Source: Azoarcus_F sp036734105 (GTDB lineage: Bacteria; Pseudomonadota; Gammaproteobacteria; Burkholderiales; Rhodocyclaceae). Taken from it: DNA of 64,000 nucleotides. Where the stretch lies: assembly GCA_036734105.1 (NCBI GenBank), contig DAIMZH010000009.1:1-64000 (forward strand). The letters are read 5' to 3'. Positions 27,721-36,073 of this stretch are shown one piece after another. The position numbers and the translations under genes were made by a program. The notes below the pieces were generated by a model. The model was given only the letters and a program-made list of their open reading frames with translations. It was not told the origin of the DNA and did no database searches. How positions within the stretch are numbered: position 1 is the stretch's first letter; each line of letters starts with the position of its first letter.

Positions 27721-28542
27721 ATGAACGATGACAAAAAGACCATGACATCCAAGCCAGACGAACACCTGCTCAGCCAAAGTGAACAGATCACCCTTGCGCT
27801 TGCCGAGGGCCGTAACAAACGCGTGCGCAAGCTGCTCCAGCGCATGCATCCGGCCAAGACTGCTGCGCTACTCGAAGGTCTGGACGCAATGCAACGGCGT
27901 GCGCTGTGGCAACAGGTCGACGCAGCACGCGAGGGGCGCATCCTGACCCATCTGAACGGCGATCTGCGCCGTGAACTAGTCGGCGAATCTCACGACGAAC
28001 AAGCTGACGAGGCCGAGGACGCGCAACAAGCTCATGGGGATAACACCAACCAGCTTGAGGCCGTCCGCCACGCCCTTGAGCGCGGTAAGCTGAAACGTGT
28101 CGGCAAGCTACTGCACCGCATGCACCCGGCCAAGGTCGCCGGCCTGCTTGAGGCACTGCCACCGATTGAGCGCAACACTGCCTGGAGCATGGTTGAAACC
28201 GAGCGTGCAGGCCGTGTGCTGAGCTATCTGCATGACGAAATCAGCACTGCGCTGGCACAGCAACTCGACCTGGAAGACCTCATCGCCTCGGTGCAACACC
28301 TGGAACTGGACGACCTGGTCGACCTGATCCAGACGCTGCCACAGGAGCTTGGCAGCAAACTGGTGCACGCCACAGGCGGGACACGGCGCGAACAGCTCGA
28401 ATCAATGCTGTCCTACCCGGAGGAGTCGGCTGGCGGCCTGATGAACGCCGACGCCATCGAAGTCCGTGCCGACGTCAAGGCCGGCACCGTTTTGCGCTAC
28501 CTCCGTCTGCTCGAAACCCTACCCCCCAGACCGACATGCTGA
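27721..28542 (+). CDS. mgtE: MgtE magnesium transporter, N-terminal part (frameshifted)
   Basis: The 273-residue N-terminal cytosolic part of an MgtE Mg2+ channel/transporter. It contains the superhelical MgtE-N domain and the beginning of the CBS pair (YPEESAGGLMNADAIEV). The N-domain repeat appears twice: residues about 24-80 (RVRKLLQRMHPAKTAALLEG) and about 122-180 (RVGKLLHRMHPAKVAGLLEA). The frame breaks in a six-C run at 28524-28529. One more C would continue as LPPQTDMLMVVD straight into the next open frame. GGAG lies about 11 nt before the ATG. Confidence 0.85.
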   Translation: MNDDKKTMTSKPDEHLLSQSEQITLALAEGRNKRVRKLLQRMHPAKTAALLEGLDAMQRRALWQQVDAAREGRILTHLNGDLRRELVGESHDEQADEAEDAQQAHGDNTNQLEAVRHALERGKLKRVGKLLHRMHPAKVAGLLEALPPIERNTAWSMVETERAGRVLSYLHDEISTALAQQLDLEDLIASVQHLELDDLVDLIQTLPQELGSKLVHATGGTRREQLESMLSYPEESAGGLMNADAIEVRADVKAGTVLRYLRLLETLPPRPTC

Positions 28543-29372
28543 TGGTGGTCGACCGCGCCGGGCGCTATCAGGGGGCACTGCGGCTGTCTGCCCTGGTTAC
28601 CGCCAGCCTCGACAGCAGCGTCGCGGCGCTGATACACAGCGACATTGCCGGCATCCCGGTCGACACCAACAGCCAAGAGGTCGCACGCATCTTTCAGGAC
28701 CTCGACCTGCTGTCTGCCCCGGTGGTTGACGATCAACAACGCCTGATTGGCCGCATCACCGTAGACGACGTGGTCGACCTGATCCGCGAAGAATCCGATC
28801 GCACTGTCATGCAGATGGCCGGCCTTGACGACGAAGCCGACATGTTTGCGCCAGTGCTGATCAGCGCCAGGCGGCGTGCGGTATGGCTAGGCATCAATCT
28901 GATCACCGCCTTTCTCGCCGCCTGGGTCATCGGCCAGTTTCAGGGCACACTCGAACAACTGGTCGCGCTGGCGGTGCTGATGCCCATCGTCGCCAGCACG
29001 GGCGGCATTGCCGGCAGCCAGACGCTCACCCTGGTGATCCGCGGGCTGGCGCTCAAACAAGTGCAAAAAGGCAACATACGCATACTGCTCAATCGTGAGG
29101 TCGGCGTGTCCATCCTCAACGGTGTGCTATGGGCCGTGGTGGTAGCTGCCCTGGCCATTGTCTGGTTTGGCGACTGGGGCATTGGCGGCGTCATTGCCGT
29201 CGCGATTTTGCTCAACCTGTTATGTGCTGCACTTGCAGGCCTGGCCATTCCGCTAATTCTCGAACGCTTGGGAATAGACCCCGCGCTGGCCGGCAGCGTC
29301 ATCCTCACCACGGTCACCGACGTGGTTGGCTTTTTCGCCTTCCTCGGCCTCGCCACCGTGCTTCTGATATAG
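28536..29372 (+). CDS. mgtE: MgtE magnesium transporter, C-terminal part (frameshifted)
   Basis: The 278-residue continuation of mgtE in another frame. Residues about 1-85 complete the CBS pair (LLSAPVVDDQQRLIGRITVDDVVDLI). From about 110 there are five membrane helices with the pore motif STGGIAGSQTLTL and the Mg2+-binding aspartate in LTTVTDVVGFFAF. All residues needed for transport are present across the two frames, so a single-base indel separates an otherwise intact gene. The ATG used here is internal and probably not a natural start. Confidence 0.85.
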   Translation: MLMVVDRAGRYQGALRLSALVTASLDSSVAALIHSDIAGIPVDTNSQEVARIFQDLDLLSAPVVDDQQRLIGRITVDDVVDLIREESDRTVMQMAGLDDEADMFAPVLISARRRAVWLGINLITAFLAAWVIGQFQGTLEQLVALAVLMPIVASTGGIAGSQTLTLVIRGLALKQVQKGNIRILLNREVGVSILNGVLWAVVVAALAIVWFGDWGIGGVIAVAILLNLLCAALAGLAIPLILERLGIDPALAGSVILTTVTDVVGFFAFLGLATVLLI

Positions 29373-29880
29373 CCATGCGCAGGCAAAGCGCAAAGCCACG
29401 TTAGCGAGCCCGCCGACGTGGCACAGGGTGGAATCATGCAGCATCGTCGGCCTGCCTGCCCAACATCCCGCCGGTTTGCTATACAAGCCCACAGCGCGTA
29501 TCCTGAGCGGCGATATTCAGGTCGCTGCCCTTTGTTTGCGGACAACGCACGCAGTCACGCCGCAAGCTTTTTGCATATCTCCCCTCGCCTTCCTGGTCTC
29601 GCCCCAAGCACTGGCCTGACCAGAACAACAACAGTCGAGGGGATTCCAAAGCTGTGCCCCGATCCGTCCGTTGCCACCCTGGCCTGCACCAACAGCGCCA
29701 AAACTCGCGGCGCCAGACTACCCATCACCGGCAGCACGAAACAGGCCAACCCGCAGCACCTTGACGCGACGCCCCATCAAACCTTAAACGGCTTGATCAA
29801 CACCAGGCACGCCAATCCTCTGAGCTGGCCGCAGCCTTCCCTGCCCACAGCCGTCGTTTCACTGCAACAAGGAGCCAATC
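29373..29880. other. intergenic region after mgtE
   Basis: 508 bp without a supportable gene. GCCACGT (29396-29402) and ACGTGGC (29416-29422) could form a hairpin just downstream of mgtE, but there is no T run. An open frame through the second half lacks coding character and conflicts with the real gene at 29881. Confidence 0.4.
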
Positions 29881-30243
29881 ATGAGCAACACAATTCAGCG
29901 CACCGAACTCAAGACCCATTACTACACCCCGGTACACTGCCCCTTTTGCGGCACCCGGGTGATGGGCGCCGATCCTGCTGACGAAACACGCATCACCGCC
30001 TGTGAGCACACCTTGTTCATCGCCCATGACATGGCTTTTGAATACCGCTCCGAGCGTCTCAACAAAAACCTCAACCTCAACGGCCTGGACGACCGCGAGG
30101 TCGAAGAGCGCTTTCTGCGCGAAGAAGGCGGAATCGACGCACTCACCGATCAGGTAAGATTGGCAGACGCCATCAAGGTTGCCGCCTACGCTCCAGCGCC
30201 GTCAGCATACGGCTCATACTACGGCTTTGCCCCCACTCTATGA
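29881..30243 (+). CDS. small CPFCG-motif protein of unknown function
   Basis: A 120-residue protein. The N-terminal HCPFCGTRV plus a later Cys-Glu-His (TACEHTLF) suggests a small zinc-binding knuckle; the centre is charged and helical (SERLNKNLNLNGLDDREVEERF), and the tail is Ala/Tyr/Gly-rich. AAGGAG lies 6 nt before the ATG. Its stop overlaps the start of the methyltransferase gene as ATGA, so the two are translationally coupled. I do not recognise the family; a role with RNA or ribosome modification is only suggested by the neighbour. Confidence 0.75.
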   Translation: MSNTIQRTELKTHYYTPVHCPFCGTRVMGADPADETRITACEHTLFIAHDMAFEYRSERLNKNLNLNGLDDREVEERFLREEGGIDALTDQVRLADAIKVAAYAPAPSAYGSYYGFAPTL

Positions 30244-31280
30244 ACGACACTGCCCCCGCCCCCGCCCCCGCATCCCTGTCAGAGCGGCTGCTGGCCGCAT
30301 ACTCTGCGCGTCAGTCGCTGATTGCTCGTTGCGCTGCCGAAGACACCACCGCCTATCGCCTGTTCCATGGCAGTGCCGAAGCCTGCAGCGGGCTCACCAT
30401 AGACCGCTACGGCGATGTCCTGCTCATTCAAAGTTTTCATCGACCGCTGACAGCAGCGGAATTCGACGAAATCGAGGCCTTTTACGCCTCCAGACAGCCG
30501 GGGCTGCTGGCCATCTACAACGACCGCAGCGGCAGCAATTCGCGCATCTCGAATCAGCTCCCCGACGACACCATGAAACTGGCCGAGCAAGCACGCTCGT
30601 TCAGCGAGAACGGCGTCAACTACCGCTTCCGCGCCCGCCATGCAGGGCAAGACCCCTGGCTGTTTCTCGACCTCCGCGCGGCGCGCAAGCGCGTCATGCA
30701 AGACGCCAAAGGCAAGAGCGTGCTGAACCTCTTCGCCTACACCTGCGGCGTCGGCATCGCCGCTGCGGTAGCCGGTGCGCGAGAAGTCATCAACATCGAC
30801 TTCTCCGAATCCGCCCTCAACGTCGGCAAGGAAAACGCCGGCCTCAACACCATCCCGATCTCGGTGCGCTTCATCAAGAGCGACTTCTTCCCGGCGGCGC
30901 GGCAGTATTCGGGGATAGGCCAGAGCCAGATCGTGCGGCGAAAAAAGTTGCCCCCCTTTCCAAAGCTCACACCACAGAAGTTTGATCTGGTTTTTCTCGA
31001 TCCGCCACAGCACGCCAAAAGCGCCTACGGCGTCGTCGACCTGATCAACGACTATTCCGCCGTATTCAAGCCTGCCCTGCTGGCCACCGCCGAAGGCGGC
31101 ACGCTGTATTGCTGTAACAATGTCGGCCAGGTGGACAGACAAGCCTGGCTCGACCAACTGGAACGCAGCGCCCGCAAAGCTGGACGCCCGATCCGCGAGG
31201 CAGAATGGATCACCCCGGAAGAAGACTTTCCGAGCTACGACGCCAATCCGCCACTGAAGATACTGCGTCTATCGGTGTAA
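30240..31280 (+). CDS. RlmI/RlmK-like class I SAM-dependent rRNA methyltransferase
   Basis: A 346-residue methyltransferase related to the RlmI/RlmK family that makes m5C or m7G in 23S rRNA. The N-terminal part (about 30-130) is an EEHEA-type or PUA-like RNA-binding region (ACSGLTIDRYGDVLLIQSF). The Rossmann domain has VLNLFAYTCGVGIAAAVAGA (SAM loop, about 161-180), a catalytic-pocket LVFLDPPQHAKSA (about 249-261) and TLYCCNNV. A stretch at about 220-242 (GQSQIVRRKKLPPFPKL) is an insertion near the active site. The gene is translationally coupled to the CPFCG protein upstream. The exact modified nucleotide cannot be told. Confidence 0.85.
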   Translation: MNDTAPAPAPASLSERLLAAYSARQSLIARCAAEDTTAYRLFHGSAEACSGLTIDRYGDVLLIQSFHRPLTAAEFDEIEAFYASRQPGLLAIYNDRSGSNSRISNQLPDDTMKLAEQARSFSENGVNYRFRARHAGQDPWLFLDLRAARKRVMQDAKGKSVLNLFAYTCGVGIAAAVAGAREVINIDFSESALNVGKENAGLNTIPISVRFIKSDFFPAARQYSGIGQSQIVRRKKLPPFPKLTPQKFDLVFLDPPQHAKSAYGVVDLINDYSAVFKPALLATAEGGTLYCCNNVGQVDRQAWLDQLERSARKAGRPIREAEWITPEEDFPSYDANPPLKILRLSV

Positions 31281-31308
31281 GGGCTTGGATTGGCTCCGGT
31301 TCGACAGG

Positions 31309-31893
31309 CTACTCGCCCTCGCCGCCCTGCGGTGAGTGCTCCAGGCGATCCAGATCGAAGCCGCTCGCCTCAAGCCTGTTCAGCAGTTGCCGGTAGGCTT
31401 CGGGGTCGACCTCGGGGGTTCTGGATAACACCCACAGATATTCGCGCTTGGGTTCGCTGACAGCGACGAGTTGATAATCCGCGTCCAGATCGATTATCCA
31501 GTAGTCGCCCCACACGACCGGCAGAAAGGACAGCCACGCCGGTGCAAAGCGGACCTTGAGTCTGGGCGAGTCTGACGACCCGACCTGGCGGGCAAGCCCG
31601 ACCGCTTCGGACAGCGATCCATCCCCCTCCGCACATCGGTTGATGACCTCGATGCGGCCGTCCTCACGCAGGCGGTACTCCGCACGAGTATTGCTCGCGC
31701 AGTGCTTCTGAAAACGGTTGGGGTACTTGGCGATCTCATACCAGATACCAAGATAGCGAGGCACATCAAGCGTGGGAATAGCCTGCAGGGCCTGCCTGTC
31801 CGCACTTGCGGCGACGGGCAAGCCGCCGACGAGAAGGACGAGGGCAAATGCCAGCGTCGCGATTGTCGCTTTCCTGGTTTTCATGATCTTCAT
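31309..31893 (-). CDS. lipocalin family protein (Blc-like)
   Basis: A 194-residue exported lipocalin. It has a Sec signal peptide (about 1-31, ending VAASA), no lipobox cysteine, then the lipocalin GxW signature in YLGIWYEIAKYPNRFQKHC, followed by the strands DGRIEVINRCAEGDG, LKVRFAP, GDYWIIDLDADYQLVAVSEP and YLWVLSRTPEVD characteristic of bacterial Blc proteins. These bind lipids such as lysophospholipids in the periplasm. ATG 31893 is preferred with GAGGT about 10 nt upstream; ATG 31884 is an alternative. It is convergent with the methyltransferase gene. Unlike E. coli Blc it would be soluble, not outer-membrane anchored. Confidence 0.9.
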   Translation of the reverse strand: MKIMKTRKATIATLAFALVLLVGGLPVAASADRQALQAIPTLDVPRYLGIWYEIAKYPNRFQKHCASNTRAEYRLREDGRIEVINRCAEGDGSLSEAVGLARQVGSSDSPRLKVRFAPAWLSFLPVVWGDYWIIDLDADYQLVAVSEPKREYLWVLSRTPEVDPEAYRQLLNRLEASGFDLDRLEHSPQGGEGE

Positions 31894-32013
31894 GATGACT
31901 GTGACCTCGCTGCCGCGCACGCGTTCCAGTCAGATGCCCAAGGCCTTGCTGCCTTGGGTCCGGGTTGCCCGTTGCAGATTCACCACTATTGGTGGCCCAG
32001 GTTCGACAGCGCC

Positions 32014-35000
32014 CTACGGCTGCCAGCGCAGGTCAAGCGTGAAGGGGAACTTCGGGTTCAGGGGCTCGGGGTTGATTTCCATCGGACCCGGTGTATGGCC
32101 ATGAGACCAGAAACGGGCAAAGCGCCGCGCTTCGGCCTCGTTGGCGTTGACCGGGAAGGTGTCGTAGCTGCGTCCGCCAGGGTGCGAAACATGATATATG
32201 CATCCCCCGATGGCTTTGCCCACCCAGGTGTCGACAATGTCGAACGTGAGTGGTGCGTGCACACCGATGGTCGGATGCAGTCCGGATGGAGGGCTCCAGG
32301 CGCGGTAACGCACGCCAGCGACATACTCGCCATGTGTGCCGGTGGGGTGCAGCGGCACCGGACGGCCGTTGCAGGTGACGATATGCCGGCCATCAGTGAG
32401 GCCCCGAACGCGAACCTGCAGCCGTTCGACTGAGGAGTCGACATAGCGCGCCGTGCCGCCACCGCTCATCTCCTCACCGAGCACGTTCCAGGGTTCTATG
32501 GCCTGACGCAGTTCCAGTTCGACACCTTCGTACACCACCGTGCCGTAGCGCGGGAAGCGGAACTCGATGAAGGGCTCAAACCAGCTTTCGTCAAAGTCGT
32601 AGCCTGCCTTTTGCAGGTCGCGCGCAACATCGCGGATATCCTGTGCGACAAAGTGCGGCAGCATCCAGCGATCATGCAACTGGGTGCCCCAGTGCACCAG
32701 CTTGCCGCGCCAGGGTTCGCGCCAGAAGCGCGCAACCAGCGCGCGCAGCAACACCATCTGACACAGATTCATCTGCGCATGCGGCGGCATTTCAAAGGCA
32801 CGGAACTCGACCAGACCGAGGCGACCGGTTGGTCCGTCGGGCGAGTACAGCTTGTCTATCGAGAATTCGGCGCGGTGCGTGTTGCCGGTCAGGTCGACCA
32901 GCAGGTTGCGCAACAGTCGGTCGACCAACCACGGGCGACTGCTCTCCTCGGTGTCGGGCAAAACCTTGTCCATCTGCTGAAAGGCGATGGCCAGTTCGTA
33001 AAGATTATCGTCGCGCGCTTCGTCTGCACGCGGCGCCTGGCTGGTGGGGCCGATGAAGGTGCCGGAGAACAGATAAGACAGCGCCGGGTGGTTTTGCCAG
33101 TAGGTGATCAGGCTCTTGAGCACGTCTGGCCGACGCAACCACAGACTGTCGGCTGGGGTTGCGCCGCCGAGCGTGACATGGTTGCCGCCGCCAGTGCCGG
33201 TGTGGCGGCCGTCGAGCATGAACTTTTCGGTGCCCAGGCGGGACAGACGCGCCTCTTCGTACAACACGTGGGTGTTGGCGACGAGTTCTCGCCAACTGGA
33301 CGCGGGATGCACATTCACCTCGATGACACCCGGGTCGGGCGTGACCGCCAGCAGGCGCAGGCGCGGATCGCGGGGTGGCGTATAGCCCTCAAGTTGAACC
33401 GGCATTTGCAGCGCGGCCGCCGTGTTTTCGACCGCCGAGACCAGCGCCAGATAGTCCTCCAGCCGCAGGACCGGCGGCAGGAATACGTTCAGACGGCCCT
33501 TGCGAACTTCCACGCACAGCGCAGTGTGGATGACCTCGCGCGCCTCGGGGTCGACCGCTGACGGCGCCTCGGGCTTGCCCTGCAAGGAAGCCGGGTTGCC
33601 AAGCTCGCCTCGCGGCTCGGACGGGTCGATCGGGAAGTCCGGCTCTTTGTCTTCCGGCAACACCCACGGCAACGAGTCTAGCGGCAGCCGCAGGCCGGCT
33701 GGCGAGTCGCCCGACACCAGGTATAACTGTTCGCGCCGCAACGGCCAGCGGCTGGAGCGCCAGGCGCTCGGAGCCGGTTGAGGTGTCGATTGGCGGGTAC
33801 CGGCGAGGGCTTCCACCGGCTTGAGCGGCAGCACGAAGGCGACCGGTTCAGCCAGCCCCTGCTGGATGTGACGAGCAAGACGACGGCGCTCGTCGGAGTC
33901 CTTGAGATTGACCTTCAACGGATCGAGATTGACTGGCAGGCGCAGTTCTTCCTGCATCGAGGTCCAAACGTCCTCGTAGGCGGTGATGACGTAGCCCGGA
34001 TGAACGCCAATGCGCTCGGCCAGTGTTGTGCAGAAACGCTTGGCTGCACCCGAATCGAAGCCGTAGTCGACGTCATCGTGGGCAATCAGCGCCGGATCGT
34101 GCCAGACTGGCGTACCATCAATCCGCCAGTAGATACCCAAGGCCCAGCGCGGCAATGGCTCGCCTGGATACCATTTGCCTTGCCCGATGTGCAGCATGCC
34201 GCCAGGCGCAAAACGTTCCATCAGGCGCAGCGTGATCTGGCCAGCCAGTTCGCGTTTTTTGGGCGACAACGCGGTGAAGTTCCACTCCGGCCCTTCCATG
34301 TCGTCAATGGAAACAAAGGTTGGTTCACCACCATGGGTCAGGCGTACGTCGCGCGCGACGAGCTCTTCATCGACCTTGTCGCCAAGGGCGTTTATGGCCG
34401 ACCACTGGGCTTCGGTGTAGGGCTTGGTAACACGCGGATCTTCGTGGATGCGCGTGACGCTCATCTCGAAACCGAACTCGCTGGTGGCCCGCCCGACGAA
34501 GGAGCCAATCACCGGCGCAGCGCTCTGCGGCATCGCCGAACACGCCAGCGGAATATGCCCCTCGCCCGCCAGCAGCCCGGAGGTTGGGTCGAGCCCGATC
34601 CACCCCGCGCCGGGCACATAGACCTCTGCCCAGGCATGCAGATCGGTGAAGTCCTTGTCGGTGCCGCTTGGCCCATCAAGCGCTTCGACGTCAGCCTTGA
34701 GCTGAATCAGATAGCCCGACACGAAGCGCGCAGCCAGACCCATGTGGCGCAGAATCTGCACCAACAACCAGCCCGTGTCGCGGCACGACCCACAAGCCTT
34801 CTCCAGCGTTTCCTCGGGGGTCTGGACGCCAGGCTCCATGCGCACCAGATAGGCAATGTCGTGCTGCAGTCGCCGATTTACATTGACCAGAAAATCCTGC
34901 GTGTGCAGGTCTGCCGTGAGCTCTTCGCGCCTCATCTTGTCGATCCATTCGGCCAGCATCGGCCCCGCCGGAAGCGGTTGCAGATAGGGCGCGAGTTCAT

Positions 35001-35334
35001 GACGGAGTTGTTCGACGTAGTCAAACGGAAACTTCGTCGCATACTCTTCAATGAAGAAATCGAACGGGTTGATCACCGTCATGTCGGCAACCAGGTCCAC
35101 CGTGACGACAAGCTCCTTCACCGGCTCCGGAAACACGAAACGACCAATATAGTTGCCGTAGGGGTCTTGCTGCCAGTTGATGAAATGCTTATCGGGCTCG
35201 ACTGATAGCGAATACGACAGAATGGGCGTGCGTGCGTGCGGCGCGGGCCTCAGGCGAACCTCGTGCGGAGAGAGGATTACCGGGTGGTCGTAGGTATAGC
35301 TGGTTCGGTGATGCAGAGCGACTCGGATGGCCAT
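32014..35334 (-). CDS. transglutaminase-like / DUF2126 protein
   Basis: A 1106-residue protein. Residues about 1-90 form the bacterial transglutaminase N-terminal beta domain, and 150-260 the transglutaminase-like cysteine-protease core with Cys184 (CGSCRDTGW), His233 (DLHAWAEVYV) and Asp249 (GLDPTSG). The large remainder is DUF2126 (for example LTHGGEPTFVSIDD, HTGTGGGNHVTLGG, HPALSYLFSG). Such proteins are typically neighbours of circularly permuted ATP-grasp and alpha-E genes; here those lie 14-18 kb away on the opposite strand. AAGGA is about 10 nt before the ATG. The predicted activity is peptide or isopeptide hydrolysis or transfer, with no known substrate. Confidence 0.92.
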   Translation of the reverse strand: MAIRVALHHRTSYTYDHPVILSPHEVRLRPAPHARTPILSYSLSVEPDKHFINWQQDPYGNYIGRFVFPEPVKELVVTVDLVADMTVINPFDFFIEEYATKFPFDYVEQLRHELAPYLQPLPAGPMLAEWIDKMRREELTADLHTQDFLVNVNRRLQHDIAYLVRMEPGVQTPEETLEKACGSCRDTGWLLVQILRHMGLAARFVSGYLIQLKADVEALDGPSGTDKDFTDLHAWAEVYVPGAGWIGLDPTSGLLAGEGHIPLACSAMPQSAAPVIGSFVGRATSEFGFEMSVTRIHEDPRVTKPYTEAQWSAINALGDKVDEELVARDVRLTHGGEPTFVSIDDMEGPEWNFTALSPKKRELAGQITLRLMERFAPGGMLHIGQGKWYPGEPLPRWALGIYWRIDGTPVWHDPALIAHDDVDYGFDSGAAKRFCTTLAERIGVHPGYVITAYEDVWTSMQEELRLPVNLDPLKVNLKDSDERRRLARHIQQGLAEPVAFVLPLKPVEALAGTRQSTPQPAPSAWRSSRWPLRREQLYLVSGDSPAGLRLPLDSLPWVLPEDKEPDFPIDPSEPRGELGNPASLQGKPEAPSAVDPEAREVIHTALCVEVRKGRLNVFLPPVLRLEDYLALVSAVENTAAALQMPVQLEGYTPPRDPRLRLLAVTPDPGVIEVNVHPASSWRELVANTHVLYEEARLSRLGTEKFMLDGRHTGTGGGNHVTLGGATPADSLWLRRPDVLKSLITYWQNHPALSYLFSGTFIGPTSQAPRADEARDDNLYELAIAFQQMDKVLPDTEESSRPWLVDRLLRNLLVDLTGNTHRAEFSIDKLYSPDGPTGRLGLVEFRAFEMPPHAQMNLCQMVLLRALVARFWREPWRGKLVHWGTQLHDRWMLPHFVAQDIRDVARDLQKAGYDFDESWFEPFIEFRFPRYGTVVYEGVELELRQAIEPWNVLGEEMSGGGTARYVDSSVERLQVRVRGLTDGRHIVTCNGRPVPLHPTGTHGEYVAGVRYRAWSPPSGLHPTIGVHAPLTFDIVDTWVGKAIGGCIYHVSHPGGRSYDTFPVNANEAEARRFARFWSHGHTPGPMEINPEPLNPKFPFTLDLRWQP

Positions 35335-35867
35335 GGGTAAGCAGTCCTTTAGCCAAAGGCCCGATTTGTAAAAGGTCTTCGGCCAGTGGTGGTGAAGTGC
35401 GAAACCATGAGGGACTCACGGCCAGCAGGGGGAACGGATTTGTGAGTGAGTATCCGGCCACTAACTGGTGACGTCAATGCGTAATCTTGCCAACAGCTTG
35501 TCAGCGTTGAAACTGATCTGCCAGTCGGCGTGCCGGGCATGCCGCTGGCAACAAGACGCAAAAAACCCGCAAAGCCTGTGTCTTTGCGGGTTTCACGGTA
35601 TTCTTTGGCGGTGGGGCGGCAACTCCCGCCAAACTCCACCAACTCAGGGCATTCTTACTTGCAAATGCTGCTTAGAACATTCGCGGAAAGATGCCTGACC
35701 AGCCACAAGGCTATCAAATGCGATGTGTTGTTGCATCAAAAGTCATGGCGCAGTTCGAATCCGAATCCCGCAGTCGAACCCAAATCCATATCGTTGCTAA
35801 TTGCTGACTTGGCTTGTGGACGGAACAGCGCCTTCATGGACTCCCACCAACCCGTTCGGAGCCCTGC
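35335..35867. other. left boundary region of the integrative element
   Basis: 533 bp with no gene. It contains the left copy of the flanking repeat (35561-35610), whose hairpin AAACCCGCAAAG (35563-35574) with CTTTGCGGGTTT (35582-35593) is a perfect 12-bp stem, and an imperfect hairpin at about 35610-35640. The rest shows no recognisable signal. Confidence 0.5.
35561..35610. repeat. left copy of 50-bp direct repeat (putative att site)
   Basis: Matches 39491-39540 at 42 of 50 aligned positions with no gaps. The right copy is the terminator plus 3' end of tRNA-Ser. The left copy keeps a terminator-like stem and ends TTGGCGG, like the tRNA end. A tRNA-derived direct repeat on both sides of foreign-looking genes is the usual footprint of integrase-mediated insertion. 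Confidence 0.6.
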
Positions 35868-36068
35868 ATGGAAATCATTCATTTCAACCAACGAAACCTC
35901 GCCCAGCGCTGGAATGTCAGTGAGGCGACACTTGAACGCTGGCGAACTGAAGGGATCGGTCCCAAATATCTGAAACTCTGCGGTCGTGTGCTCTACCGCC
36001 TTGTCGATATCGAAGAGTATGAGTCCGCATGCCTCATGTCGTCCACCAGCAAGGCTGTCGCCGTTTGA
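35868..36068 (+). CDS. excisionase-like helix-turn-helix protein
   Basis: A 66-residue protein. Residues 7-55 form a MerR-type/AlpA-like winged helix: FNQRNLAQRWNVSEATLERW (the HTH), then KYLKLCGRVLYRLVDIEEYE (the wing). This is the helix-turn-helix 17 pattern of excisionases and AlpA regulators. It is shorter than regulators with an effector domain and fits a DNA-bending or directionality factor. The weak upstream site leaves the start slightly uncertain. It is convergent with fic (5 bp between stops) and lies just inside the left repeat, where an xis-type gene would be expected. Confidence 0.75.
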   Translation: MEIIHFNQRNLAQRWNVSEATLERWRTEGIGPKYLKLCGRVLYRLVDIEEYESACLMSSTSKAVAV

Positions 36069-36073
36069 GCGTT

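Noticed and set aside
29418..29981. Open frame in the gap after mgtE, running into the CPFCG gene
   Set aside because: No ribosome site, no domain pattern, and out of frame with the well-supported gene at 29881.
33778..35205. 475-codon open frame on the plus strand
   Set aside because: It lies wholly antisense to the transglutaminase/DUF2126 gene, whose domains and motifs are unmistakable; GC-rich codon bias produces such long shadows.
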